A stretch of 38,619 nt of DNA from MAG-120531 sp038125995 (GTDB lineage Bacteria > Bacteroidota > Bacteroidia > Flavobacteriales > Flavobacteriaceae), in NCBI GenBank assembly GCA_038125995.1, contig JAYPEX010000015.1, forward strand, positions 1-38,619. Reading direction: 5' to 3'. Each line of letters starts with the position of its first letter. Positions within the stretch are counted from its first letter, which is position 1. Below are positions 25,937-35,175 of the stretch, piece after piece. Position numbers and translations under genes: made by a program. The notes below the pieces were generated by a model, which did no database searches, had not been told where the DNA came from, and was given only the letters and a program-made list of their open reading frames with translations.

Positions 25937-26752
25937 TTAATTATTTCCCAATATTAAAGGAAGACCAGATTCTCCAGAACCTACAACAATAACCTTAGCA
26001 TTTGGTGATTCAGCTAATTTAATAGTAGCTTCAATACCTTTATCTTGAAGGATTTTATCCGTTAAAGAGGCTGATAAAATTCTGTTGGCATCAGCCTTAC
26101 CTTTTGCTTCAATAATTTGTTTTTCTGCTTCTTTTGAGGCGGTAACCAGTCTAAATTCGTATTCTAATGACTCTTGCTCTTGCTTTAATTTACGCTCGAT
26201 TGCTTCTTTAATAGTCGGAGGGAGAGTTACATCTCTAACTAAAATTTCGTTGAGCTGAATGTATTGATCATCCACAATTTTCTTTGTTTCTTCAAAAATC
26301 TCTGATTGAATAACGTCTCTCTTTGAAGAGTATAATTGTTCAGGTGTATAACGACCTACAACAGAACGAGCTGCTGAACGAATGGCTGGCATAAGTACAC
26401 GTTGTACGTATTTCTCTCCTTTTGACTGGTGCAAAATCCCTAAAGATTCATACTTGGGTTGAAACCAAGCCGAAGCATCTAATTTAATCTCCAATCCATT
26501 GGAAGATAAAACTTGCATTTTTTCAAAGATTTCTTGTTGTCTTACTTCGTAAATAAACACTTTATTCCAAGGAGCAATCACGTGAAAACCCTCACCCAAT
26601 GGAGCCTGATCTGTAACTACACCACCTCCAAATGTTTTATAGAGAACTCCAGCCTGACCGGAACCTATCGTTAATGTTGACTTTGACAATACAATTACTG
26701 CAATGATCAATAGTAACACTACAGGCATTGCAATTTTTGGTAATTTTTCCAT
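25937..26752 (-). CDS. Prohibitin/SPFH-domain membrane protein
   Basis: A 271-residue protein with one N-terminal transmembrane helix (about 8-24), an SPFH/band 7 domain (about 27-195) and a C-terminal coiled coil rich in Glu, Lys and Ala (about 185-235). The pattern GSGQAGVLYKTFGGGV...LGEGFHVIAPW and the VRDVTLPPTIKEAIERKLKQEQE segment match prohibitin-type members. Such proteins form large membrane-bound rings that organise membrane domains or regulate membrane proteases; no partner protease is adjacent. It lies 27 bases after fabG and is likely cotranscribed with it. Confidence 0.9.
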   Translation of the reverse strand: MEKLPKIAMPVVLLLIIAVIVLSKSTLTIGSGQAGVLYKTFGGGVVTDQAPLGEGFHVIAPWNKVFIYEVRQQEIFEKMQVLSSNGLEIKLDASAWFQPKYESLGILHQSKGEKYVQRVLMPAIRSAARSVVGRYTPEQLYSSKRDVIQSEIFEETKKIVDDQYIQLNEILVRDVTLPPTIKEAIERKLKQEQESLEYEFRLVTASKEAEKQIIEAKGKADANRILSASLTDKILQDKGIEATIKLAESPNAKVIVVGSGESGLPLILGNN

Positions 26753-26779
26753 TTTATTAAGTTTTAATTTTTAATTCTA

Positions 26780-27526
26780 TTAGGTTAACATTCCTCCGTC
26801 AACATTGAGAACTTGTCCTGTGACGTATGCAGAGAGATCAGAAGCTAAATAGACACAGGCATTGGCTACATCTTCTGGAGTACCCCCTCTTTTTAAAGGA
26901 ATCCCATCTCTCCATCCTTGTACTACTTTTTCATCGAGTTTAGCAGTCATTTCAGTTTCTATAAATCCCGGTGCAATCGCATTACAACGAATATTTCTAG
27001 ATCCGAGTTCTAAGGCAACTGATTTAGTAAATCCAATCATTCCTGCTTTAGAAGCTGCGTAATTAGCTTGACCAGCATTTCCTTTTACACCAACGACTGA
27101 TGTCATATTGACAATTGAACCAGAACGTTGTTTTAAAAAGGTACGTTGTACCGCCTTAGTCATATTAAATACAGACTTGAGGTTGATTTTAATCACTGAA
27201 TCAAAATCCTCTTCACTCATACGCATAAGTAAATTGTCTTTGGTAATCCCTGCATTGTTGATCAAGATATCAATTGTATCAAAATCCTCCAATACAGCAT
27301 CGACTAACTGTTGTGCAGCATCAAATTCAGAAGCATCACTCTTATATGCTTTTACTTTTACTCCAAAAGCGGTTAGTTCTTCCGCTAAAGTTAATGCAGG
27401 TGCTTCGCTTGAGCTATAGGTAAATGCAACATTTGCCCCGTGTTGAGCGAATACTTTTGCTATTCCAGATCCAATCCCACGGCTCGCACCTGTGATGATT
27501 GCCGTTTTATTTTCTAATAATTTCAT
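26780..27526 (-). CDS. fabG: 3-oxoacyl-[acyl-carrier-protein] reductase
   Basis: A 248-residue short-chain dehydrogenase that reduces 3-oxoacyl-ACP with NADPH in the fatty acid elongation cycle. The cofactor loop is GASRGIGSG, followed by the NNAG strand motif (LINNAGITKDNLLMRM, highly FabG-like), the catalytic Ser in MTSVVGVKGN, YxxxK in YAASKAG, and the terminal DGGML. It fits with lpxC-fabZ nearby in fatty acid and lipid A supply. A TATATTTA box at 27544-27551 (minus strand) may be its -7 element, so it appears to be transcribed separately from sucD, which has a terminator. Confidence 0.95.
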   Translation of the reverse strand: MKLLENKTAIITGASRGIGSGIAKVFAQHGANVAFTYSSSEAPALTLAEELTAFGVKVKAYKSDASEFDAAQQLVDAVLEDFDTIDILINNAGITKDNLLMRMSEEDFDSVIKINLKSVFNMTKAVQRTFLKQRSGSIVNMTSVVGVKGNAGQANYAASKAGMIGFTKSVALELGSRNIRCNAIAPGFIETEMTAKLDEKVVQGWRDGIPLKRGGTPEDVANACVYLASDLSAYVTGQVLNVDGGMLT

Positions 27527-27568
27527 CTATAAAAAAGTTTTAGTAAATATACGTCATGTATTTGTAAT

Positions 27569-27594
27569 AAAAAATCCCGCAAATAGCGGGATTT
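27569..27594 (-). terminator. Intrinsic terminator after sucD
   Basis: On the minus strand a nine-pair stem AAATCCCGC / GCGGGATTT around a five-base loop runs into a T-tract. It lies about 20 bases after the sucD stop, separating sucD from fabG. Confidence 0.88.
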
Positions 27595-27615
27595 GTAATT
27601 ATTTGAAAAATTGGA

Positions 27616-28488
27616 TTAACCCAATACTTCTTTTACTTTCTTACCGATTTGAGCAGGGGAATCAACCACGTGAATTCCACATGATTTCATGATGGCTTTC
27701 TTCGCTTGAGCCGTATCGTCAGAACCTCCAACAATAGCACCAGCATGCCCCATGGTTCTACCAGCAGGAGCAGTTTCACCTGCTATAAATCCAACAATTG
27801 GTTTTCTAGAACCACTTTCTTTGTACCAATTTGCTGCATCAGCTTCCAATTGGCCTCCAATTTCTCCAATCATTACTACACATTCTGTGGCTGGATCTTC
27901 AATCAACATCTGAACCGCTTGTTTGGTCGTTGTTCCAATGATTGGATCCCCACCAATTCCAATAGCAGTTGTAATTCCTAATCCTTCCCTAACTACTTGA
28001 TCAGCAGCTTCATAAGTTAATGTTCCTGATTTAGAAACGATCCCTACTGTTCCAGATTTAAATACAAATCCTGGCATAATCCCAACCTTAGCCTCACCAG
28101 GAGTAATGACTCCTGGACAGTTAGGTCCGATTAAGCGACAGTCTCTAGAAGCGATATATTTATTGACCTTAACCATATCAGCAACTGGAATACCTTCAGT
28201 GATACATACGATTACTTTAATTCCAGCTTCAGCAGCTTCCATAATGGCATCTGCTGCAAATGCAGGTGGCACAAAAATAATAGAAGTATCTGCTCCTAAT
28301 TGATCAACAGTTTCTTTTACAGTGTTAAATACTGGTTTTCCTAAGTGCGTTTGTCCCCCTTTTCCAGGAGTAACACCACCGACCACTTGTGTTCCGTATT
28401 CGATCATTTGCCCAGCGTGAAAAGTACCTTCACTACCAGTAAATCCTTGAACAATGATTTTTGAATCTTTGTTTACTAAAACGCTCAT
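27616..28488 (-). CDS. sucD: Succinyl-CoA synthetase (ADP/GDP-forming), alpha subunit
   Basis: A 290-residue TCA-cycle enzyme subunit. It has the CoA-binding Rossmann domain with QGFTGSEGTFHAGQMIEYGT, the IGPNCPGVI loop, and the phospho-histidine H248 in APAGRTMGHAGAIV. The length is normal. The beta subunit gene sucC is not in the window, as is usual in Bacteroidota, where the two genes are apart. It has its own promoter (28511-28540) and terminator, although it lies just downstream of the lipid A cluster. Confidence 0.97.
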   Translation of the reverse strand: MSVLVNKDSKIIVQGFTGSEGTFHAGQMIEYGTQVVGGVTPGKGGQTHLGKPVFNTVKETVDQLGADTSIIFVPPAFAADAIMEAAEAGIKVIVCITEGIPVADMVKVNKYIASRDCRLIGPNCPGVITPGEAKVGIMPGFVFKSGTVGIVSKSGTLTYEAADQVVREGLGITTAIGIGGDPIIGTTTKQAVQMLIEDPATECVVMIGEIGGQLEADAANWYKESGSRKPIVGFIAGETAPAGRTMGHAGAIVGGSDDTAQAKKAIMKSCGIHVVDSPAQIGKKVKEVLG

Positions 28489-28510
28489 TTATACTTGATT
28501 TAATTTGAGT

Positions 28511-28546
28511 CAAAAGTAAGGCTTTGTTTGTAAAACCAAAGCCTTA
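28511..28546 (-). promoter_or_regulatory. sucD promoter embedded in an inverted repeat
   Basis: Minus-strand TACTTTTG (28518 to 28511) is an exact -7 box, with TTTG at 28540-28537 about 18 bases upstream. A ten-pair inverted repeat, TAAGGCTTTG and its complement (28517-28526 and 28537-28546), spans the spacer and the -33 element. It may be an operator, or a weak terminator for efp with little T-tract. Confidence 0.5.
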
Positions 28547-28568
28547 ATAACGAATATTTTTCTAGATC

Positions 28569-29135
28569 CTATTCTTTGATGCGTTCCATATACGCACCCT
28601 TTTCAGTATCTACTTTAATCTTATCTCCTTCGTTGATAAATAAAGGAACATTGATGGTCGCTCCTGTTTCAACTGTAGCAGGTTTAGTGGCATTTGTAGC
28701 AGTATTTCCTTTTACTCCAGGTTCTGTATATGTCACTTCTAAAATTACTGAAGCAGGCATTTCAACAGAAAGAGGAGCTTGATCCTCTGCGTTAAACATG
28801 ATTTTCACCACATCTCCTTCTTTGATTAAATCTGGACGATCCAATGCTGTTTCTGGAAGTTCAATTTGATTGTAGTCATCCACATTCATAAAGTGATAGG
28901 TAGTTCCATCAGGGTATAAAAATTGATACGAACGCGTCTCCACACGAACGTCCTCAATTTTATGTCCAGCCGAAAACGTATTGTCTAATACTTTTCCATT
29001 TGAAATACTTTTGAGTTTAGTTCTTACAAAAGCAGGACCCTTTCCTGGTTTTACGTGTAAGAATTCAATGATTTTGTAGATGTCGTTATTGTAACGAATA
29101 CACAATCCTTTTCTGATATCTGATGTACTTGCCAT
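28569..29135 (-). CDS. efp: Translation elongation factor P
   Basis: A 188-residue three-domain EF-P that relieves ribosome stalling at polyproline stretches. The tip of domain I carries KPGKGPAFVRTK with K32 in the place of the modified residue; domain III has the GDKIKVDTEKGAYMERI ending. No modification enzyme is encoded nearby. It is two bases downstream of lpxA and ends the tight lpx transcription unit, an arrangement I recognise from other Flavobacteria. Confidence 0.96.
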   Translation of the reverse strand: MASTSDIRKGLCIRYNNDIYKIIEFLHVKPGKGPAFVRTKLKSISNGKVLDNTFSAGHKIEDVRVETRSYQFLYPDGTTYHFMNVDDYNQIELPETALDRPDLIKEGDVVKIMFNAEDQAPLSVEMPASVILEVTYTEPGVKGNTATNATKPATVETGATINVPLFINEGDKIKVDTEKGAYMERIKE

Positions 29136-29137
29136 AT

Positions 29138-29923
29138 TTATGAATTACTTACATATCCTTTCATAATACCACGTTTGGAATCTTTTACAAAGAGAATAAT
29201 CTCGTCTCTTTCAGGTGTTGCTTCCATTTCAGCCTCAAGAATTTGAATAGCCTGGGTATTGTTATAATTTCTCTGGTATAAAATTCTGTAAATGTTTTGA
29301 ATTTCTCTAATTTTTTCTGGACTATATCCATTTCTTCTAAGTCCAACAGAATTGATCCCTGCAAAAGACAAAGGTTCTCTAGCTGCTTTTACATAAGGTG
29401 GGACATCTTTTCTTACAAGTGACCCCCCTGTAACAAAGGAATAGCTTCCAATAGTCACGAACTGATGTACCGCTACAAGGCCAGCCATCACCACATTATT
29501 TCCCACAGAGACATGTCCAGCAAGTGTTGAATTATTAGAAAAAATACAATTGTCACCAATAGAACAATCGTGAGCTACGTGACAATACGCCATGATTAGG
29601 CAATTGTTGCCAATCACGGTCCTCATACGATCAGTAGTCCCTTTATTAATAGTCACACATTCTCTAATGGTCACATTATCTCCAATTTCAACAGTAGTCT
29701 CTTCTCCGTTGTACTTTAAATCCTGTGGAGGTGCTGAAATAACAGATCCTGGAAAAATATTGCAATTTTTACCAATGCGCGCCCCTTCCAAGATCGTTAC
29801 ATTAGATCCAATCCAAGTTCCTTCACCAATCACAACATTATTACTTATAGTTGTAAATGGTTCAATTACTACGTTTTTAGCAATTTTTGCACCGGGGTGC
29901 ACATAGGCCAAAGGTTGATTCAT
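29138..29923 (-). CDS. lpxA: UDP-N-acetylglucosamine acyltransferase
   Basis: A 261-residue left-handed beta-helix enzyme for the first step of lipid A synthesis. Hexapeptide repeats fill residues 8-185. The catalytic His is in AYCHVAHDCSIG (about 125), and the substrate-specifying GGSLVRKDVPPYVKA region and helical C-terminus follow. It sits one base after lpxC-fabZ. Confidence 0.96.
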   Translation of the reverse strand: MNQPLAYVHPGAKIAKNVVIEPFTTISNNVVIGEGTWIGSNVTILEGARIGKNCNIFPGSVISAPPQDLKYNGEETTVEIGDNVTIRECVTINKGTTDRMRTVIGNNCLIMAYCHVAHDCSIGDNCIFSNNSTLAGHVSVGNNVVMAGLVAVHQFVTIGSYSFVTGGSLVRKDVPPYVKAAREPLSFAGINSVGLRRNGYSPEKIREIQNIYRILYQRNYNNTQAIQILEAEMEATPERDEIILFVKDSKRGIMKGYVSNS

Positions 29924-29924
29924 C

Positions 29925-31325
29925 TTATTGTTTTTTTGAGATTTGAGCCATCATTTCAGCTTCACAAACGAGTTTTCCATTAGCAAAAGCTTGAGCGCTC
30001 ATGTGACATATTCCTCTTCGTATTGGCGTTATTAAATCACATTTAAATATCAAAGTATCTCCAGGGAGTACTTTTTGTTTAAACTTGACATTGTCAATTT
30101 TCATAAAATAAGTCAAATAATTTTCTGGGTCAGGAACTGTAGATAACACTAAAATACCACCAGTTTGTGCCATTGCCTCTATCTGTATAACTCCTGGCAT
30201 TACAGGAGCCCCAGGAAAATGCCCTACAAAGAAATCTTCATTCATAGTAACATTCTTCATCCCAACTACATGAGAGTCTGAAAGTTCAATAATGCGATCG
30301 ATAAACAAAAATGGAGGTCTGTGTGGTAACATATCCATAATTTGATGAATGTCCATTAGTGGTGGCTGATTTAAATCATAGGTAGGAATGTTTTTGCGTT
30401 TTTCTTCCTTGATAATTTTTGCCAACTTCTTAGCAAAATCCGTATTGATCTTATGTCCAGGTTTACTTGCGATGACCTTTCCTCTAATTCTGCATCCAAC
30501 TAATGCTAAATCTCCAATCACATCCAAAAGTTTGTGACGAGCAGCCTCATTACTGTAATGAAGGGTTAAATTATTGAGGATTCCATTAGGTGTAACAGAG
30601 ATATCCGTTTTATTAAAAGCCTTTTGAAGCTTTTTTAAAGTCACATCAGAAATTTCTTGATCCACGTAGACAATTGCATTATTGAGATCTCCTCCTTTTA
30701 TAAGACCATTATCTAAGAGCATTTCGAGTTCGTGAAGAAAACTAAAGGTTCTAGAATCCGCAATTTCAGACTTGAAATCTGAAATCGAATCCAAAGAAGC
30801 ATTTTGAGTACCCAATATTTTAGTTCCAAAATCAACCATTGCCGTTACTTGATAGCTATCTGCAGGAATTAAGGTGATTTCAGATCCAGATGCTTCATCT
30901 TTTAAATTGATGATCTCTTTAACAATATATTCTTCGCGTTCTTCTTCTAATTCTTGAACACCTGCTTTTTCAATAGCCTCTATGAAATGTTTAGAGGATC
31001 CATCCATTATTGGTGGTTCGGCAGCATCAATTTCAATCAATACATTGTCAATTTCCAAGCCGACGAATGCTGCTAAAACATGCTCGCTAGTATTGATGAC
31101 TACATTACCGTTTTCAAGATTCGTACCTCTTTGGGTACTAACTACATAAGAAGCATCAGCTTTAATAGTGGGTTGTCCTTCTAAATCAACTCTTTTGAAC
31201 ACATATCCGGAATTTGCCTCAGCAGGACAAAATTTAAGTGTTACTTCATTACCGGTATGTAGTCCTACACCTGTAAGACATACTTCATTTGAAATAGTTG
31301 TTTGTTTTTTCGATGTGGTTGTCAT
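29925..31325 (-). CDS. lpxC/fabZ: Fused UDP-3-O-acyl-GlcNAc deacetylase / 3-hydroxyacyl-ACP dehydratase
   Basis: A 466-residue fusion. The LpxC half (about 1-310) has Zn ligands H82 (TSEHVLAA), H264 and D268 (RHKLLDVIGD), and H291 as the catalytic His. The FabZ half (about 325-466) has MLPHRPPFLFIDR, the active-site H369 in GHFPGAPVMPGV and E383 in IEAMAQTGG. LpxC commits the cell to lipid A, and FabZ draws on the same 3-hydroxyacyl-ACP pool, so the fusion fixes their ratio. This fusion is a known trait of Bacteroidota and supports the taxonomic call. The spacing to both lpxD and lpxA is one base. Confidence 0.97.
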   Translation of the reverse strand: MTTTSKKQTTISNEVCLTGVGLHTGNEVTLKFCPAEANSGYVFKRVDLEGQPTIKADASYVVSTQRGTNLENGNVVINTSEHVLAAFVGLEIDNVLIEIDAAEPPIMDGSSKHFIEAIEKAGVQELEEEREEYIVKEIINLKDEASGSEITLIPADSYQVTAMVDFGTKILGTQNASLDSISDFKSEIADSRTFSFLHELEMLLDNGLIKGGDLNNAIVYVDQEISDVTLKKLQKAFNKTDISVTPNGILNNLTLHYSNEAARHKLLDVIGDLALVGCRIRGKVIASKPGHKINTDFAKKLAKIIKEEKRKNIPTYDLNQPPLMDIHQIMDMLPHRPPFLFIDRIIELSDSHVVGMKNVTMNEDFFVGHFPGAPVMPGVIQIEAMAQTGGILVLSTVPDPENYLTYFMKIDNVKFKQKVLPGDTLIFKCDLITPIRRGICHMSAQAFANGKLVCEAEMMAQISKKQ

Positions 31326-31326
31326 C

Positions 31327-32331
31327 TTAGTTGTTTTTGTTCTGATTTAGATGTTTTGGTAAATTTTTAAAGTATACATAAGACTTGTTGTAGTCATTAT
31401 AATTAAATGCTGGAGTTCCTTGAACTACGGCATCGTCTTTTAAACTCTTGATGACACCAGACTGGCCTTGCATACGTACATTATCTCCAATTATCAAATG
31501 ACCTGCAATTCCAACCTGACCTCCAATCATGCAATTTTTCCCAACTTTAGTAGAACCTGCTATACCAGTTTGAGCTGCAATAACAGTGTTCTCTCCTATT
31601 TCAACGTTGTGAGCAATTTGGATCTGATTGTCAAGTTTAACTCCTTTTCGAATAATGGTTGATCCCAAAGTCGCTTTGTCTATAGTTGTCGAAGCTCCAA
31701 TATCTACGTGATCTTCAATAATCACATTTCCCGTTTGAGGGACTTTGTTGTAAACCCCATCAGAATTTGGAGCAAACCCAAATCCATCAGCACCGATCAC
31801 CGCATTGGAATGAATCACGCAATCGTTTCCTATTTTAGTATCAGAGTATATTTTTACTCCAGAAAACAAGGTCACACGATCCCCGATTTGAACATTTTCT
31901 CCAATGTAGACATTAGGGTGAATTTTAACATCATCTCCTAACACTACTCCTTTGTCAATATATGAAAAAGCTCCTATATAGAGACCTTTACCTTGTTTGA
32001 GGTCATCGGCTATAAAAGAAGGAGATTCTATTCCATTTTTTTCAGTTTTAATGGAATCGTAATAGGACAATAGCTTAGAAAAAGCTCCGTAAGCATCACT
32101 AACCCTGATTAAAGTTGGTATAATCTCTTTCTCAGCTATGAAATCTTTATCAACAATAGCAATAGAGGAAGTAGTCGAATAAATGTAGGAAGTGTACTTA
32201 GGGTTTGACAAAAAAGTCAAGGAACCCTCTTCGCCCTCTTCTATCTTCGATAGCTTATCAACCCATACTTCAGGATTTCCATCTATTTCGCCATCGAGAA
32301 TGGCGGCTATCTGATTAGCTGTAAATTTCAT
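31327..32331 (-). CDS. lpxD: UDP-3-O-(3-hydroxyacyl)glucosamine N-acyltransferase
   Basis: A 334-residue enzyme for the third lipid A step. It has an N-terminal uridine-binding domain (KFTANQIAAILDGEIDG, LTFLSNPKY), then a beta-helix of hexapeptide repeats (about 95-300) with the catalytic His in IQIAHNVEIG, and a helical end. The ATG at 32331 gives the canonical MKFTANQIA start; an in-frame ATG at 32391 would add 20 residues and overlap the HD gene, and is not favoured. It lies about 35 bases after the HD gene. Confidence 0.95.
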   Translation of the reverse strand: MKFTANQIAAILDGEIDGNPEVWVDKLSKIEEGEEGSLTFLSNPKYTSYIYSTTSSIAIVDKDFIAEKEIIPTLIRVSDAYGAFSKLLSYYDSIKTEKNGIESPSFIADDLKQGKGLYIGAFSYIDKGVVLGDDVKIHPNVYIGENVQIGDRVTLFSGVKIYSDTKIGNDCVIHSNAVIGADGFGFAPNSDGVYNKVPQTGNVIIEDHVDIGASTTIDKATLGSTIIRKGVKLDNQIQIAHNVEIGENTVIAAQTGIAGSTKVGKNCMIGGQVGIAGHLIIGDNVRMQGQSGVIKSLKDDAVVQGTPAFNYNDYNKSYVYFKNLPKHLNQNKNN

Positions 32332-32366
32332 GGGCACAAAATTAAGAAATTCTAGGAGATTAATCC

Positions 32367-33587
32367 CTATATGAGTTCTTTTGGGAAGCATATGTAATAC
32401 TTCTCCATAGATTTTGAGAGTGTTTTTGAAAAACTTTGATCCTTAGCAGCATCGAAATTAACGAGCTCATGATCTTCATTAGCTAGTGCTATTGGGTTGA
32501 TTTTCTTGTTATAAGCTAAGTTTTTAATGGAACCTCTAAATACAAAATATTCAACTTCTTCTTTGCTGAGATTTAAATGATTCATACAGCTTTTCTTAAT
32601 CTTGTTGAGTTTAGAATCCGTTATCTTTTTAGTTTTTATATCAATTGCAAGTAGGTTGCGTTCAATAAGCATCTTAGATAGAGTAGACAATACCTTATCT
32701 TCACTTTCACACCATTTTTTAATAGCGAACATCACATCCACATCGTCTAATTGAACAAAGTGATTCACTGCTTCATCATCTAAAATTCGATCTTCACTTA
32801 AAAAGAAATGCAAGGAACTAGACATGAAGATATAGCTGTTGTTTTGCAATAACTCTTGAACTCTTTTGAATATTTTTAAAAGGAGCTCCTCAGCGACAAA
32901 AGAAGTTTTGTGAAGATAGACCTGCCAATACATAAATCTTCTAGCCATCAAAAATTTTTCAACTGAAAACACTCCTTTTTCTTCTATTGCCAAAGATCCA
33001 TCGATGACTTCAAACATCGAAATCAATCGTTCAGAATTGATATTTCCCTCTGCAACACCAGTATAAAAACTATCTCGTTTTAAATAATCCAATCGATCGA
33101 TGTCCAATTGACTTGCCACCAACTCATTCATAAAGGTCTTAGGATATGTCCCCTGAAAGATTTCAATTGCGATATCGAGTACTCCATTGTATTTTTCATT
33201 GAGTTTATTCATGAGAGCTAGGGTAATATCCTCATGAGAAACTCCACTTAGCAATAAATGCTCCATCGCATGTGAATAAGGACCATGGCCTAAATCGTGT
33301 AAAAGAATAGCAGCTAATAAGCCTTGCTCCTCCTCCAAGCTTATATCCACCTCTTTTAATCGTAAAACGCGAATAGCCTTACTCATTAAATACATCGCTC
33401 CAATAGCGTGTTCAAAGCGCGAATGCTGAGCTCCTGGGAACACATAGGATGACAAACCCATTTGAGTAATTCTTCTCAATCGTTGAAATATTGGGTCATC
33501 GATGAGTTCCAATAAAAAAGGGTGACGAATTCGAATAAATCCGTAAATTGGATCATTGAAGGTAAACAGTTTTTGGTTTTTGCTCAA
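32367..33587 (-). CDS. HD-domain phosphohydrolase (SAMHD1/dGTPase-like)
   Basis: A 406-residue HD-superfamily protein. Metal ligands are visible as H55 (QHSRFEHAIG), H97-D98 (LLHDLGHGPYSH) and the Asp of SQLDIDRLDYLKRDS. This pattern is shared by SAMHD1-like dNTP hydrolases and the bacterial YdhJ group. By family it probably hydrolyses dNTPs or related nucleotides; the substrate is unproved. It is the first gene of the unit leading into lpxD, an order recurring in Flavobacteria, but no link to lipid A chemistry is evident. A consensus -7 box lies 19 bases upstream. Confidence 0.88.
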   Translation of the reverse strand: MSKNQKLFTFNDPIYGFIRIRHPFLLELIDDPIFQRLRRITQMGLSSYVFPGAQHSRFEHAIGAMYLMSKAIRVLRLKEVDISLEEEQGLLAAILLHDLGHGPYSHAMEHLLLSGVSHEDITLALMNKLNEKYNGVLDIAIEIFQGTYPKTFMNELVASQLDIDRLDYLKRDSFYTGVAEGNINSERLISMFEVIDGSLAIEEKGVFSVEKFLMARRFMYWQVYLHKTSFVAEELLLKIFKRVQELLQNNSYIFMSSSLHFFLSEDRILDDEAVNHFVQLDDVDVMFAIKKWCESEDKVLSTLSKMLIERNLLAIDIKTKKITDSKLNKIKKSCMNHLNLSKEEVEYFVFRGSIKNLAYNKKINPIALANEDHELVNFDAAKDQSFSKTLSKSMEKYYICFPKELI

Positions 33588-33605
33588 AACATCTAAATTT
33601 TAATA

Positions 33606-33613
33606 CAAATATA
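33606..33613 (-). promoter_or_regulatory. -7 promoter box of the HD-lpx-efp unit
   Basis: Minus-strand TATATTTG matches TAnnTTTG exactly and predicts a leader of about 15 bases. The box ends six bases from the porX ATG on the other strand, so the two divergent starts share one very short regulatory region, and upstream promoter contacts would fall inside porX. Confidence 0.55.
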
Positions 33614-33618
33614 AGTAA

Positions 33619-35160
33619 ATGAATCAGCTAAATATCTTATGGGTCGACGATGAGATACATTTATTAAAACCTCATATACTTTTTTTAGAGGAAAAAGGAT
33701 ATTTAGTGAGTCAGTGTAACAGTGGTTATGAAGCTATAAAACGTATTGAAAATGAGCATTTCAATATGGTGCTTTTAGATGAAAACATGCCTGGAATGGA
33801 CGGCTTACAAACCCTAAGTCAAATCAAAGAACAGCAACCTACCATTAAAGTCATCATGATCACCAACAATCAAGAAGAGCGTATTATGAATGACGCATTG
33901 GGATCTAAAATAGACGATTACCTCTTAAAACCGGTTCATCCCAATCAAATATTACTAAGCCTTAAAAAGAATTTAGAATTACCCAAAATCATCAGTGAAA
34001 AGGCTACTATGGACTACCAAAAAGAATTTGGAGTACTCAGTAGTGAAATCGAAGCCGCCCAAAATCACAAAGATTGGGTAGACATCTATAAAAAATTGAT
34101 GTTTTGGGAACAAACACTTGAGGATGAAACGTCCGGAAACCTTTCAGATATTCTCGAATCTCAGAAACTAACAGCTAATAAATACTTTGCCAAATTCGTT
34201 GAGAAGAGTTATCCACAGTGGATTAAAGCTCATGATGCCCCTGTATTGTCTCATAGACTCTACAAAGATAAAATACGTCCACAACTGAATAAAAAGACCT
34301 TGTTAATCATCATTGACAATCTTCGATTTGATCAGTGGAGAAAAATAGCACCCATTGTAGATCAGTATTTTCAAATAGATCAGGAGGAAGCTTTTTTCTC
34401 CATCCTTCCCACTGCTACTCATTACGCTAGAAACGCCATATTCTCAGGATTAACACCTCTTGAAATGGAAAAGCAACATCCGAATTTATGGAAAGAAGAA
34501 CTGGATGAGGGAGGAAAGAACCTTGAAGAAGATACTTTCTTTAATGCACAATTACAGCGATTGGACGATTCGATCAATTGGACTTATGACAAGATCAGCA
34601 ATCAACGACAAGGACAGCGTTATTTGTCAAAAATTCATCAACTCAAAGACAACGACCTCACTATTTTAGTATACAATACCATCGACATCTTATCACATGC
34701 AAAAACTGAAATGAATGTTATTAAAGAACTAGCAGCAGATGATAAGGCCTATCGCTCCTTGACCAAGTCCTGGTTTGAAAATTCACCTCTTTTAGAAATC
34801 ATTAAAAGAGCTGCAGATATGGATTTACAACTCATCCTCACTACCGATCACGGTACCATGAGAGTAAAAACTCCAACGATAATTAAAGCTTCAAGAGAAG
34901 TCAATAGCAATTTTAGATACAAATTTGGATCGAATCTCAAGGCCTCCTCAAAAGATTCCATACACATCGATAATCCACAGAGTTTTGGTTTGAGTTCTGC
35001 AAGTCTAAGCTCTACCTATGTCTTTGCGATTGCTGATTCCTTTTTCGCCTACCCCAACAACTACAATCAATTCATCAATCACTACAAAGATTCTTACCAA
35101 CACGGGGGAATTTCATTAGAAGAAATGATTTTGCCCTTTGTGGTTTTATACCCTAAATAA
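33619..35160 (+). CDS. porX: PorX-type response regulator with PglZ domain
   Basis: A 513-residue protein made of a CheY-like receiver (about 1-120) and a large C-terminal PglZ domain of the alkaline-phosphatase superfamily (about 170-513). The receiver has D10/D11, the phospho-acceptor D54 (VLLDENMPGMDG) and K104 (LLKPVHP). The PglZ part shows LLIIIDNLRFDQW, PTATHYARNAIFSG and LTTDHGT, with Asp/His metal residues. This architecture is that of PorX, which with the histidine kinase PorY and the sigma factor SigP controls type IX secretion genes in Bacteroidota and has phosphodiesterase activity on oligonucleotides. The PorY gene is not adjacent. It is divergent from the HD-lpx unit by 31 bases. 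Confidence 0.92.
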   Translation: MNQLNILWVDDEIHLLKPHILFLEEKGYLVSQCNSGYEAIKRIENEHFNMVLLDENMPGMDGLQTLSQIKEQQPTIKVIMITNNQEERIMNDALGSKIDDYLLKPVHPNQILLSLKKNLELPKIISEKATMDYQKEFGVLSSEIEAAQNHKDWVDIYKKLMFWEQTLEDETSGNLSDILESQKLTANKYFAKFVEKSYPQWIKAHDAPVLSHRLYKDKIRPQLNKKTLLIIIDNLRFDQWRKIAPIVDQYFQIDQEEAFFSILPTATHYARNAIFSGLTPLEMEKQHPNLWKEELDEGGKNLEEDTFFNAQLQRLDDSINWTYDKISNQRQGQRYLSKIHQLKDNDLTILVYNTIDILSHAKTEMNVIKELAADDKAYRSLTKSWFENSPLLEIIKRAADMDLQLILTTDHGTMRVKTPTIIKASREVNSNFRYKFGSNLKASSKDSIHIDNPQSFGLSSASLSSTYVFAIADSFFAYPNNYNQFINHYKDSYQHGGISLEEMILPFVVLYPK

Positions 35161-35175
35161 TCTCGAGTACTTCTG

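Noticed and set aside
32332..32391. Longer lpxD start at ATG 32391
   Set aside because: The extra 20 residues are not part of the family, overlap the HD gene, and the ATG at 32331 gives the canonical N-terminus.
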